Origin: Panagrolaimus kolymaensis
Lineage: Eukaryota; Nematoda; Chromadorea; Rhabditida; Panagrolaimidae
Direction of reading: 5' to 3'
Length of the DNA stretch: 64,000 nt
Assembly (NCBI GenBank): GCA_028622995.1
Contig: JAJQJQ010000016.1
Span: forward strand, 2,170,001-2,234,000
The position numbers and the translations under genes are program-made. The notes below the pieces were generated by a model. It was not told the origin of the DNA and did not search any database. It saw nothing but the letters and a program-made list of their open reading frames with translations. This document shows positions 25,454 through 38,400 of the stretch, one piece after another. How positions within the stretch are numbered: the stretch's first letter is position 1; each line of letters starts with the position of its first letter.

Positions 25454-27104
25454 ATGAGATATAAGAGGTCTTTTAGAAGACCACTGTGTTTAATAATTCT
25501 ACTAACAATAACTGTACATTTAGTTTATTATTTTATGGTATGTTTATATTGTAGCCTTGCCAAAATATGATAACATTTTAGCAAGATACTGTAGCAGCGA
25601 ATATTATAATATCTTCAGTAACATATTTTGAAACTTCAAAACTGTAAACTTCCCCATATTTTTTAAAAAACATGAATGAAATAAGATAGAATTTTTTAGT
25701 TATTCCGATAATACAGCGGTAGTTTTATTGATAGCTCATTATGATTTGCCACAAAAAGAAATTTTTAAATGCGTTACCAAAAATAACAATGGCGAAATGA
25801 AGACATCTTTTGCAATCCCAAAATCAGCCTATACTCCAGTTGGGCCATGTCAATTACACACTTTCATTGCACCATGTGCAACTGTGTCCAATCCCACTAG
25901 CTTTCATGTTACGGCTTCGGGATCAACTAAATTAATCCAATTACCTTTGAGATATGCGATAACTGAACCTTTGCCGGTTGTAAGTTGCGTAAGTTCTTTA
26001 TTTTATGCAGAGCGATGGCAAACTGTTGCTATGAGTATTGAATGGTATTCATATTTTGGGGTTAATCGACAAGCTTATTATCTTTTAAGTGCTATGATTG
26101 GAATTCATGAACTTTTAAAGGTAAAATTCCAAAGGAAATGTTTTGTAATTTCGAATTAATTAAATTATTTAAGGCTTATGAACGAGAAAAATTAATTGAT
26201 CTTCATTATTGGAGTGTTCCAAATATTCTTGAACTCGATTCTCGCAAGCAACTTTCAACCAGAGATATGGCAGGGGCTTTAAATGATTGTTTCTTAAAAT
26301 ATCGTGAAGCTGCTGATTTTATTCTTGTTCACGATGTTGATGATTTGATTTATCTTAAAAAAGGTAGTCAATTCCATTCACCTTTGAAACAGTTATGGCA
26401 TGAATTCCCTCTCACACGATCCCTTAATTTCTCAGCGAGAACAGTTGAAATGGAATCTGAAAAAAATTTTGGTAAATTTTCAATGATCAAATCTTTTAAT
26501 TCAATGAATATTTTGCCTGACTCTATTACTGGAAAATCCATTTATAATACGAGTTTAATTGAAACGGTATGGATTCATTGGACAACAGAATATGATAGAA
26601 AATTAAAGACAAAAACATGGGATGAGGATGATGCGGTTTTAATACATGCGAGAAATTTTAATTTTGGAAAATATAATAATTCGCTAAGCCGCGGCGATGT
26701 TAGTTCATCCATTGAAAAAATTTTATTTTCTGTTTTTATTTTCACCCTTTTAGCAACAACAACTGCAAGAAACTTTGCTGCTTGATCATCATGCTCAAAC
26801 GATACACGAAAATTTTGAAAAGCATCGAAAAACCTTTGAAACAAATAAATGGATTCAAAACATGGAATCTTCAATGCGTTATTATTCAAACATCGACGAA
26901 TGCACTTTGAATATTGGAGGTTATGATGCAAAAATATTTGGTTGTCGAACTCATTATGTTTGCAAAATTTCTAGATTTGCTGGAGTTTACTGTATTGAAA
27001 GTCGACAACAACATATCAAACACTCCCTTACATCTTTGTTAACGTTTTACGTTCCTAAAAAACCGCCTATTCCTACTTTAAACAAAAATGGATGCAGTTT
27101 GTAG
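25454..27104 (+). CDS. Glycosyltransferase family 92 (DUF23), type II Golgi protein
   Basis: Putative glycosyltransferase in the secretory pathway; the family includes the C. elegans galactosyltransferase GALT-1 that acts on N-glycan core fucose. Five exons (25454-25537, 25582-25643, 25700-26120, 26174-26698, 26754-27104) give 480 residues. The N-terminus is RYKRSFRRP followed by the hydrophobic LCLIILLTITVHLVYYF, a signal anchor. The catalytic region has the family landmarks CVSSLFYAERW, IEWYSYFGVNRQAYYLL, HYWSVPN, QLSTRDMAGALNDCFLKYR and the acidic ILVHDVDDLIY, which fills the place of the DxD-like nucleotide-sugar site. A Cys-containing C-terminus (IFGCRTHYVCKISRFAGVYC) is also typical. 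Nematodes carry many GT92 paralogues, so the exact substrate cannot be assigned. The last intron uses donor GTTAGT. Confidence 0.87.
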
Positions 27105-27157
27105 CATTTTTCTGTATAAATTTAGATTAAAAAAATAAATTTGTACTGTACGCGAAC

Positions 27158-27209
27158 ATGATTAATTGTTTATTTAAATTCTACTTCTAAAAAGTAAACA
27201 ATTAATCAT
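27158..27209. repeat. Perfect 15-bp inverted repeat (stem-loop) after the GT92 stop
   Basis: ATGATTAATTGTTTA at 27158-27172 is the exact reverse complement of 27195-27209, with a 22-nt spacer. It lies 54 bp after the stop codon, probably in or just past the 3-prime untranslated region. Confidence 0.85.
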
Positions 27210-30200
27210 CTTCGATTTGGCCGAATCTGAGCTTAAAAGCAGTTGCCACTGGCAAATGTAAAGTAAAAAAAAGCTTTTTAAAATAGAGCCTTTACTTAAA
27301 GCTTTAGTTTTTTTTATTCTCTAAAAATTTACGAAATAACTTGTCAAAAGCATAAAATTAAATCTAAAATTTTATTATCGTCATCTTTTTTTGTTGAGAC
27401 TACACTTATTTTTTTAAATTATAATTTTAAATGTATTTCTAAAGTTTTCGTCTTCGGTGTTTAAAAGTGTCAGAGACACTTGTTGTGTTAAAATTTTAAA
27501 AGAAATAATAATGGAAGCGTTTTTGATATTTTTGTGTAAAATTTATTTTTATTTTTTTTCTTCATAGAAGCGACGACGATACATATTTTTTGTCAAAACA
27601 GAATCTTTCAAAATACTCTCATTCTTTAGAGATTTTGTTAATAAAAAAAAACTTAAAATCTCATTTACTTTTTTTATAATGTTTGAAAAGTTTATTAATA
27701 AATTAAAAATGTGACTTAATTATTATATTTGAAGGAAACCTGTAATTTTGGGTTTTAACTTTATAACTCCTTTCAATAGAGGAGGAAATGAGAGAAATTA
27801 GATTTGCATTGATTAAGATGATGCCCTTTTTGGAATAATTTTTTTTACTAAATCATTTTCTGAGAAATTTTTGTTAATAAATATGCGAAATTTTTCAATT
27901 GGAAGATTTAATTTTAAAACTTTTGAATAAGACTTCATTTGAAGAAAAATGCTTTTGTTGCGACATTTGGAAAATCCCACGGCTATCAAAAGCAAATATT
28001 TATAAATAAATAAATGCTTAAAAAAGTCTAAATATTTAATAAAAACAAAACCTTTGTTGATTTTTTTGTTGAAGAAAATGGTAAAGCCAAGATTTATTGA
28101 TGTATGTTTAGTAAGATTTTATTAGGGTTGCTTTTATTCACGAATGATTTTTTGGTTATGAGAATCCCTGTTCTCATTAAATTCTTTTTCTATTTTTTGT
28201 GCCTAAATAAAATTATTAATAATTTTTTTATTATTATTCATCTTTATCTTTTTATTCATAGAATTAACATTAAAAGATAATCTTTAGAAAATTTAGTTAA
28301 GGCGAAGGTTAAATGTGAATTTATATTTGAATGAATGTGTAAGAATGTATTTTAATAATATTTTATAGTTACTTTTGACACAACCCAATGTTTTTCAAAA
28401 TCTCTTTTTTTAAGCTTGTTCATGTTTTTTTAACGCAATTTTCATCTCCCTGTTTTCTATGCAGCTACCACCGGATGTTTGTTGTTTTTCTCCACCACAA
28501 CCGAAGCCGCTTATTTTATTCATATACATTTTATTTTGTAGTGGATTATTTGAGCCACCGCCTATTTTTAATTTGGAGGAGGTAAAATTAAAAAGCAATT
28601 AATCCACAAACGGAAAAAAGTTCAGAATTTAAATTTGTACTTTCTTTTTGCTATGAAAATGAAAATGTGCGAAAACGTGCAAAAAATTACAAGGTTGAGA
28701 ACTTTTATTTTTAAGTAGTTATTGCTTTATGAAAAGTGGTAATTTACGTCAAAAGTAGCGCAAAAAAATTATGATAAAGTTTATTTTTTTCTTTTTGAGG
28801 TTAAGCGAGAAATTGATTTAGTGTAAATGCATTTAAGAAAAAAAGCCAAGGCAAGCCGAAGCTTGCATAAAAAATGAGTTTGAAAAATATGGTTTTTACC
28901 TTTCTTTTTTTGGGACGAATAATCAATTATAAAATTATTGTAAAGTAATTATATTTTTTTGTTTTTTTTACGTTTCCATTTTCCTTTAATGCTTTATTTC
29001 AAGTTAAGTCACTTCCTTCCTTTGTCTCGAGATTAATTCATCCTTGTCTGAAAAGTAAGAAAAAAAAATTTCACTTTCGTGAAGGGTTTCTGTCAATGAC
29101 ACAATGTTATTTTCATTCAGTTTTATTTTTTATTTTTGTTAAAGAATTTTTATAAAAGGCTGTTGAATAAAAATGTGATGATGAGGATGATGCCGTAATG
29201 GTGGGGGTTATTTGAACTCGCTTCTGACGTCGACGACGAGCAAATTTTTCTCTCTCTAATTTAAGTCTTTTTTTTTCTTCTTTTGTCAAACAATAAAAAT
29301 GTTATTGCCATTGCTTCTTTTTTTGGAAGGAATTCAATCTTCCTTCTTCCATTCAAACGTTTTTTTTTATTATTTGTTGTCATTGCAATGGTGGTTGCAA
29401 ACTGTTTCTTGGTTGTTTGTTGGCTTTTTGCAAGCATGCAAAGCTTTCCATCAACGTTCGTTCGATTCCATATAAAAATGCCGATGTCACACATCTTCAT
29501 GTTCGCCATTCTTTGAAACATTCATTCTTTTTAGTTTTCTTCAAATATCTTTAAAAAATAAGAAGAATTTATAATATTCTAGCGACCGTTTATTTCTTCT
29601 TCTTTTTTTATTCCGTTGGTGACTGTGAGCTTCGCTTGTCTTCTATTTGCATTTGGTCTTTGTTTGAGCAAACCAACCCCTCTGAGCTCCAATGACGCTT
29701 TTTTCATGGACTTAAAAAAATAGGAAGTTTCTAATTGCATTTTATTGTTTTTTAATGGAAAAAAATGAAAGCCTAAAAGAAAAGAGAAATGCATTAAATT
29801 GTCGGGGTTTTTTATTTGATTCTAAAATATTCGGTCTTGTGAGGTTTTTTATTTTGGTCGTTTAAAGCCTCAAAAACACCATATTCATTTCTGAGATAAT
29901 TGCATTTAATTTCGGACCTTTAATAAAAAGAAGTTACAATCAGTGTTGTGTCGGAGCGCTCCGGAGCGCTCCGGAGGGGCCGGAGCCAAAATCAAAATAT
30001 TGGCTCCGCCCAATTTTTTTTATCCAGAATTATACTTCATTGTTAGTAGATTCATACCCTTCTATCAGATTTCCCCGGAGCTTATCAAGCTCCAGCGTAC
30101 TCCGAGCCGGAGCCCGCCCGGAGCTGGCTCCGCTCCGCTCCGGAGCGCTCCGACACAACACTGGTTACAATGAGGTTTTAGTTAAAATCAGGAAAGATAA

Positions 30201-32414
30201 AATTAAAATTTTGAAATGATTCTTTCGTTCTCTTTTATATAAAAGATAAACTGTATGTAACTTTGAAAGAAGAATAATTTTTTTGCTTTTGTTTTTTTTT
30301 TATTTCTGAAAGGATTTTACTATAAAAATACGCATCATTTTTACTTTTTTTGTAAGTCTCAGATGTAGCGAAACGAATGTTGGGAGCTGTAGGTTGGTTA
30401 TTTGTAAAATTAATGTTTTCATGGAAATCATCCTTTTATATTGATAACCATGGTGATTAATTTAGAGAAAGATAAAATGTTTTGCAATTCATTAAATAAA
30501 AATCCGTGTATAAAGTTTTTCACGGTCTCTTTAGCTTTTAAAAACATTTAATTTTTCTGCATAAATAGCTTCACCTTACTCATCTAATTTTATTTAGCCT
30601 ACATCTTAAAAATATATTTTAAACAGCCCCCTTTGTAAAAGATGAATTTTTTTTATTTCACTTCCGTAAAGAAAATACAATTACAAACTCATTTTAAAAT
30701 CAAGTTTCTTTTTCGGTATTGTTGTTTTAACAAAAATAATTTAGTTACGGTCAGTTAAACGTTAAAAGCTTTTTCTTCTTTTGCCTTTCATAGCTTGCTT
30801 TCCTCATCTTACTTTTATTTTATTGTTTTATTCTCTTTTTCCTTCCGATACACTGAACAAATTGCTTTTGGCTTCCTCCTTTTTTTCTCATTTCTAAATG
30901 AGGTAAGAGTGTCTTATTTTTCTTTTGTTCCAAGTAAACTGAACACAAAAAGTGGGGAATCATGCTCCCATTTTACATGTCAATTGTTTTTAACGGTTGT
31001 CGTTGTTGTTATTCAAGCTTTAGTTTCAAATTGCTTTCCAAATATGGTAAGCTTTTACGTAAAAATATGTAAATAATATCTGAACTTCGTCAGAGTCAAA
31101 AATGACTTCCGATTTCATTGCTTTTTTTTTTGTTCCAATCGAACTTTAACTTCTGGCTTCTTTAAATAAGTAAGTTTTGCTTTAACAACAACAAAAAAGG
31201 GGGATGAAGCCTAGCTACTTTTTTTCTTTATTTTTTCTTTCTACAAACGAGTGTTTTTTTTTTTGGCGTGAAGTGAGCATACACTCAATCTCCAAAAAAA
31301 CAGGGAACAAAATTTGATTTGGTTTTCTTCTTCATCTTTTCTTATTCTCCTGCTTCTTCATCGCCTTCTTCTTCGCCCTATTTTTGCTCCTCGTGAATGG
31401 GTAACGAGCAACAACAACAAAAAAATGAAATAAAAGTAAGGAGAGAAGAAAAACTTGACAAGAGTGAGAAGTATGTATGTACTTGCAGTTGGTGGTTTTA
31501 GAATACACGCTTCTCCCTAGAGATTTCGAGAATCTCCGCGATTGTTTTGCAAGCTCTTCTGTTTTTTCTATTGCTAACTGAAATTTCAATGTTTCATTTT
31601 TTTGACAAAATTCATGCAGTTTCCAAGCTCGTTCACAACTTGATGCAATCTATGAATGGCTCTCAAGTTACTAACTTTCGCTTTTGGGTTTTATCAGTTA
31701 AGTGAACTCTAAAAAACAAAAATATTCCGATCATTTTTAAAGAAACATCAACCCTCCTCCTTCTTTATGTTTTTTCTTTTTATAAATGCCCTATGGGCTT
31801 CGTATTTTTTTGTTTCATTGACCTTCTCCCTAGCTTAAGTCGTATCTTCTTCTTCGCCGTCGTCTTTTTAAATTCTTCTACTGTTTTAAAACAGTTAATG
31901 TCTTTTTTTTTGTCATTGATGGGTGTTGGCAAAAACACGTTTATTTTGTTGTTGTTTTGGGCCCTCTTTATTTTTGCTCCAAAGTGAATGAGCCAAGATG
32001 CTTCACGATTGTGTTTATAAACATTCTGTCCCTCTTAAGTTTTTTGTTTAAGCTGCTCATGAGCAGCAAAAATACATAGCTTTGCTTTTGCGCGATTGTT
32101 TTAATTCCACATGATTGTTTTTTTCCTTTTTTGTTCGATGGTTGGTGTCAGATTACGGCGCGGGAAATACTTTATGTTGCAACACAACTGAGAGAAAAAA
32201 CAATCTCATCGTTTCATGTTTTTTTTTTCAGAAGAAAGTCCTTCTTCCAATAACACAATGCCTCTTTAAACTTCTACACTTCAAAGCTTCCGGTCCTCTT
32301 TAACCGGTCAAAGAAATATTTTATTTTTGTCCTCATTTTTTACGGGAGCTTTTTTTGCTACACTAACAAATAAAAACTCCTCCCTTTTTTTGGTCGTCAA
32401 AAAGAAAAATTCAG
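27210..32414. other. 5.2-kb region without a confirmed gene
   Basis: AT-rich, low-complexity sequence upstream of the tandem-C2 gene. It contains a GC-rich transposon remnant (29941-30163) and one candidate exon (28465-28581), and should hold the missing 5-prime exon(s) and promoter of the C2 gene. Other open frames are short, Phe/Lys-rich and unsupported. Confidence 0.5.
29941..30163. mobile_element. Non-autonomous hAT-like MITE
   Basis: A 223-bp element with terminal inverted repeats beginning CAGTGTTGTGTCGGAGCGCT. The arms are identical for about 28 bp and then diverge while remaining rich in GGAGC/GCTCC words. It is flanked by a perfect 8-bp direct repeat, GTTACAAT (29933-29940 and 30164-30171). 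CAGTG..CACTG ends plus an 8-bp target duplication are the hallmarks of the hAT superfamily. There is no transposase frame. The ends are strongly GC-rich in an AT-rich locus. Confidence 0.85.
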
Positions 32415-35400
32415 CTGTACGCGACAACCCCAAATCCAGCCGGCTTATTGCCGCCGCCGGCTGTTCCAACTCATAGAGAAAGTACGAGTCGACTTGAAGC
32501 TGCTGTTAACAACCACCACCATCATCATCATCAAAACAACTACCATTACCACCACCAACAACATTCTTCTTCTCAAACTTTACATCAACCACCACATCAA
32601 CATAATTCTCATTATCAACTGCATTCTTCGCCGCAACATCATCCTTTAATAAATAGAAGTAGTAGTCATGTTACAAATGTTGAAAGTTTTCGATCTTCAA
32701 CACCTATTAATTATCTTGGAATTCCAACAGATGTAGCAGCTTCGAGACTTAGAAGAAATTCAACTCATTCAATGCATTCTCCTTCGCCTGCAGCCATGTT
32801 GCCTCCTCCATTTCCTTCAAATTCGGGTAATTTTTTGGATCCAAATTGTCGTCGTCGATTACCTATGGCTCCTGGGACTGCTGGTCGGTTATCTCCTATG
32901 ACAATTCGAAGAGCATCTTCGCCTAGAATGCTTCCCACACCTCCACCAAATTTAAGTAATCCAGGTAAAAGTTTCAAAATTCAATTAATTCTTTGTTTCT
33001 CAGGACAAAATTATATTTTTTAAAAGCTAGTTTTGGATTTTTTCTTTACTAAAAATAGCTTATTTTGTTTTTTTCCAAAGTTTAAACTTCGTCCTGCTGT
33101 CATTCAGCTTGACTGAACATTCATTCATTCACGTTTCAAACAATTATTTAGGCGCAAAAAAGAAAAGCTTAAATTAAAAAATTCTTTCAAAGCCTTTTTT
33201 AAGCCTTAATTTAATTTATGTATGCCCCCTTTTTTCTCACTTTTCTTTTTTTGTTTATTAAATTAACACTGATGTTTCTTTTTTAAGGTTCTACGCCGCC
33301 ATCGCCACATTTTTCATCTGCAAGTCCTTCGCCTCCATGCACTGGAGGATATTTGGAGAGACGACCCTCATCGGGTCGTCGATTACCTGTCGAACCTCCA
33401 ATTTCCCCAAGAACGCCTCCCGTCCAACAGCAAAATTCTTTATCAACGCCATTTGGTGCTTTAATCTCACCGCCAATGAATCATCAATTATCAGCACCAA
33501 ATCTATTACCCAAATCCCCTTCAAGGAATACTCTCCAATTATCTTCTCATAGACTTCCACCCACACCTCTTGAACATCCGCAACCTTTACAACAGCCCCC
33601 GATACAAAGACTTATACCCGAACCTTTTGCAATGCCAACCACTAATGGAATGCCAAAATCCGCGCCACAAAGTCCTCGAAGTCCAAAGAATGATGTAACG
33701 AATCAAGGCCCATCACCACAACGACAGCGGAAATTTAGTGATGTTCGAGATCTCGCAAGAAATGGTTCCATGGCAGCTGTTTTGGAACAACAACATATTC
33801 TTCAACGAGAATTTAATGCAACTCCCGATTCAGCTTTAGTTCAATCCGCCTCTGATCATTCATCTATTTTTCCTTCAACTGAACAGGTGAGTCCTTTTGA
33901 AGAATTTTTTTTTGAACAAAGACTTCCCGGTTAGTGTTCTTAGACATTGATGGGCCAACAATAAAAAAAGTGTTTTACAACTTTCTAATCCTTTGGAGAG
34001 AAAAAAGTTCAGAGACTAAATAAAGTGTGCTGCAACAATTATTTAATATTCAAACATAAGAAAAATTGCTTTGAAATTATTTATTTTTTTGTCTGAGAAT
34101 GAGAAGAAAATATAAATTTAAATGAGGAGGGCATGACATTCATTTTATCAAAATGCATTCCTCATTTTAGGATTTTATGAATTGATAAATAGGGTATTTG
34201 GATAAAATTCTTAAAAATATAGAGAACATTGGAAAACAAAAATCTCTTCTCTTCTTTTTTCTTACCTTTGTTATGACACGTTTCCGCTTTTAAAATTTTT
34301 TCATTTTCAAAAGAAACAACTTTTTTGCAAAAAAATATAATGAAACCACTACTTTTCTTTTGTTTGAACAAAAAAGACACAACAATTGTATGCCTTTTTT
34401 CTAAAGTTTTGGAAATACCTTTTTTTGTATGGGTGTGTTTAGTGTGAATGATATATGTAGCATATAATACAGAGGGTCTGGAAATGAGAGTTAAAATTGT
34501 ATAAAAATTAAATATTACGCGTAAAATGAGTCGTTGCGAAACAAATATTAATCCTTTAGTTATGAAATCTAGCAGTTATGATAAAATTTCAACATGATTG
34601 CTTTCTTTTTTATTTATTTATCATTATAGCTTTTAAGATAAATGATGAAAAAAAAGCTTCCTCCATAAAAAGAGGAAAAATGGTTTTGAAGATTGATTGC
34701 TTTTTCCCTCTTGCCTCCTTCGCATTTTATTTTTTCGCTTCAATAAACCAAAATTCGTCATATTTTATTTCTGTTGTTATCGACGGCGCCAAAAAATTGG
34801 CAGAATCCAAAGCCAAAAACTTTAAAGTCATGAAAAAGCTGGCAACCAAATTTTTGCAATGAAGGCAATTGAATTGCCACATCCGCTGCGTCTTGCGTGC
34901 GAGTGGCCATCCTTAAGAAACTTAGCGCCATCGGCTGTTTTATTTTTAAATGACACAGTAAAGAGCATTTGTATGTAAGTGTGTGGGAAACCAAAGAAAT
35001 CAAAGGCATAATTATTGTTTGATAATGATGATGATTAATAACAATTTGCACTAACAAAATTCAAATTTTTATCGAAAAACATTTTTTATTTTCTAAGAAA
35101 AGAGTATTTATGAAATTCTTAATTGGCTTGTTTCTATTTAAAGGAAGTAAACTTTGTTAACAAAAAACAAAAAATGTTTGATGGTAATTTTTAATTTGAG
35201 AAAGGTCGAATTTATAAATTTTGAAGAGAATTTTTAACTTAAAGATCCTTTTACAAAAAAAAAATTGAGGAATAAAAGCAACGAAAAATGAACAAAGCAA
35301 TTAAGGATATTACTAATACCGTAATCAAACGAATTTTCGTTTCTCATCAACAAAAAATAATAATATAGTTTTTTTTCTCTTGAAGCTATTAACTGTGCTA

Positions 35401-38400
35401 TTTTCTCGTTATTTTTTTTGTTTGGGAAATTATTCTAAATTGCCATCGACAGCAAAAGAAGCAGCCGCCACCACCACTAACACTACCAAAACACTATTTT
35501 CCACCATCATCCATACTTTTCAATTACACGCAATTGCATCCGAGAATAAAAAAAATGAAGCCGCCAGCGCCAGCATTAGCTTTGAATTGGCAGTTAAATA
35601 GTTGGCTCTTTTCAGCATAAAACTTTATTTTGATGGCCCCAAACACATATATTTCTTAATATTATGTTTTTTCTTTTTCTGCTGTCACTGAAAAAGAAAA
35701 CCTTTGAGATTTGAAGTTTGATTGTGTCGAACCTCATATTTTTGAATTAGGGATTTATAAAATTAGAAATGCCTGGTTTAAAGTGTTGTAAAGTGCTCTT
35801 GTCGCTATAGTATCCAAATACTTAATTCTACATTTAATAAACTATTTTAAAACTTAACTTTTGACTTTAGTTGTTTACATACTCCACAAATCTTTTCCCT
35901 TATTTTCTTTCTTAAGTCAACAAGAAAAAAACGGAAAATGGCAATCTTTCTTGACTTTTTTTATTTATGCAGCAATAAACAAAACTTTTTAAAGAGCACA
36001 ATTCAAAATTTTTTTTAATTGTTTTTATTGTCTTTTAAAATTTCCGCCCTCATCATAAAATATTATTTAGTTTCAAAGAGATAGTTTTTCTATAAAACAA
36101 ATAATAATAATAGAATAGAATTGTGGGTGTTTTTTCAAAGCTAGCTTCCAACCTCCGCTTTTAAATCATTCATTTAAAGTATATGTTTTAGAAAAAAAGG
36201 CTTTGAAAAATTACATATTTGACTTTCATACGTAATCCATTATGAGAGAGCAATTTGATCTACTTTCTTCGAAAAGGAGGCTTGAAGAAGTAAAAAAACA
36301 AGATCCTATAAGAAGACTTAATAAGGAGAAATCCGGAAGTACAAACGTTTGAAATTTCTTAAGGATTATTTTAGAGAAAAACAAAATATATATATTTTTT
36401 AAATTTCATTAAAAAAGCTTGTCTGGTTTTTTCAATGATGTTTGTTAAAAAAATATTTGTAAAATTTCATGATAATAAGGTAATTTTTTAAAGTTTTCCA
36501 CAGGGAGATAAAAGCACCATATGAATTTTTTGGCCTAAAAAACAACTTTTGCAAATTAAGTTTAGGCCCATGAGAAAATTATTTATTTTTTTATGTAGAA
36601 ACATTCTCTCTGTGTATTTTGAACATTATCTTTTCAATAACAATTTTTAATATTTCATTATCTTCTCAAATACCCAATTTATAGCTAACTTTATATAATA
36701 TACTTTTTTAATATAAATAATATAAACTTATTTTCTTATTTTGATTCTCTCAAAGCTATTGTAATTATTTTTATTTTTAAAACTTCATCAATTTTGCACA
36801 AACATTTGGCCGAGGCAGTCGCAGCAGCGGTGGTGGTTGTTGGGAAGTTTTCTTTTCTGACATCATTAAAATTGAATGCCAGTGAAAAAAAAATGAAAAA
36901 AAGAGAGAAAAATAAATGGAAGGGAAAAAAACCTTTTATCATTTTGATCCATTTTTAACGCGTTAACTTTTTTAATTCTTTCGTTTTTTTTTGGTTTGAG
37001 TGGGAGCGATTATCCATTATCATCATCATTAGCAATGCAGTAGCAATCAGTAGCAGCAAAAAGTTGCGTCGTTCCTGCTAAAATATAAAACTTTTTTGGT
37101 ATTCAAAAACGACTCCAATTTGAATAGGGAAATAGCAAACATATTAGCAAACACTCATTCACACTACTAACTAAATATTCTAATACTTTTCCTCTGCAAA
37201 AAGATTGCCATCGTCAGACTTTTTTTTGTCTCGCTTTTTGACTTATTTGATTCATTTGTTTCATTCATTCATGACGGCTTTTTTTCTTCTTCAGGAATCC
37301 CCACATTTTCTTCTAAACATTTAAAATTTATTTAAAAGATTTTTTTATCTGCGCAAAAACGAAAAAAAGAAGAAGTGAAGTATACAATTTTGTAATTTTT
37401 TTCTTCAGAAAATTATAGGATATTATTGCCTTTTCTTAGTCACGGCGACGAAATGACACTAAAGCAGATTCTTACTACTTTATTTTTTTCTCTTTTTTTT
37501 AACTTTTTGGCCTGGCTTCTCTCCTGGATTTTATCCTATTGGGAGTGATTTTACGCACGAATTGAGTTTGCATTGTTCTTCGTTTAGTGGTGCATAGGAT
37601 GCAAAAAAAAAAAAAACACTGCCAATATCCTTCTCATTTTGGTGAAAGGAAATATTTTTTACGCTATTCTGTTTTGTTTTTTTCCATTGTTTTTGGTTTC
37701 TTTGGGTGTGAAAGAAGCGAACAAAAAAATGTTTCCAAATTGGGCAATACCTTCTCATAAAATGCTTGGCTTAGGTATTACAAAGATTTTGTCTACTTCC
37801 ATGCCACAGGTTTGTTTGTTTTCTTCTCCTCTCTTATTAAGTTCTTTTTTAAAATTAAGTCATTATTACTTTTGTACTTGAATTAGTGTGGTTGTAGGAT
37901 GGCATTGTGACATATCTCTATTTTAATTTTGAATTTTTGTGAGAGAAAAAATAGTCTTTTGTTCAAAGTTTCGTAACATATTTTTGACTTCCAATTTTTT
38001 AATATGCTTTGAGATAGAAAAATAATTTTAATTTATTTTTTTACAGCTTAATTGCGGTGAATCAACCAAATCAAGCGACGGTGACGATCCATCTGTACAT
38101 GGTCTTGATCCAAGCTTATACGTAACCGGTTCAACTTCTTCATATTCTGTTTCGGACGTGGCTTCGATAAATAACGGCGGATCAATGGTGGCAATAAATG
38201 GTACAGAAACCACAGTTTCTACTTCCAATTCATGGCCTGAGAATGAGCCAAGGCCAAAAGGATTAGGCTTAATTCATTGCACACTTCAACATTTTCCCAT
38301 TCGAAAACGTTTAAGGGTTTCCGTTTTAAAGATTGAAGGTTAGTTTCCTTTTTCTTTTCATTTTTTGCAAAATTAAAATTTTAAATAGCAAAACTTTGTA

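Noticed and set aside
34758..35057. 99-residue minus frame inside the long C2-gene intron
   Set aside because: His/Leu/Phe-rich, no recognised domain, no convincing start context; treated as chance.
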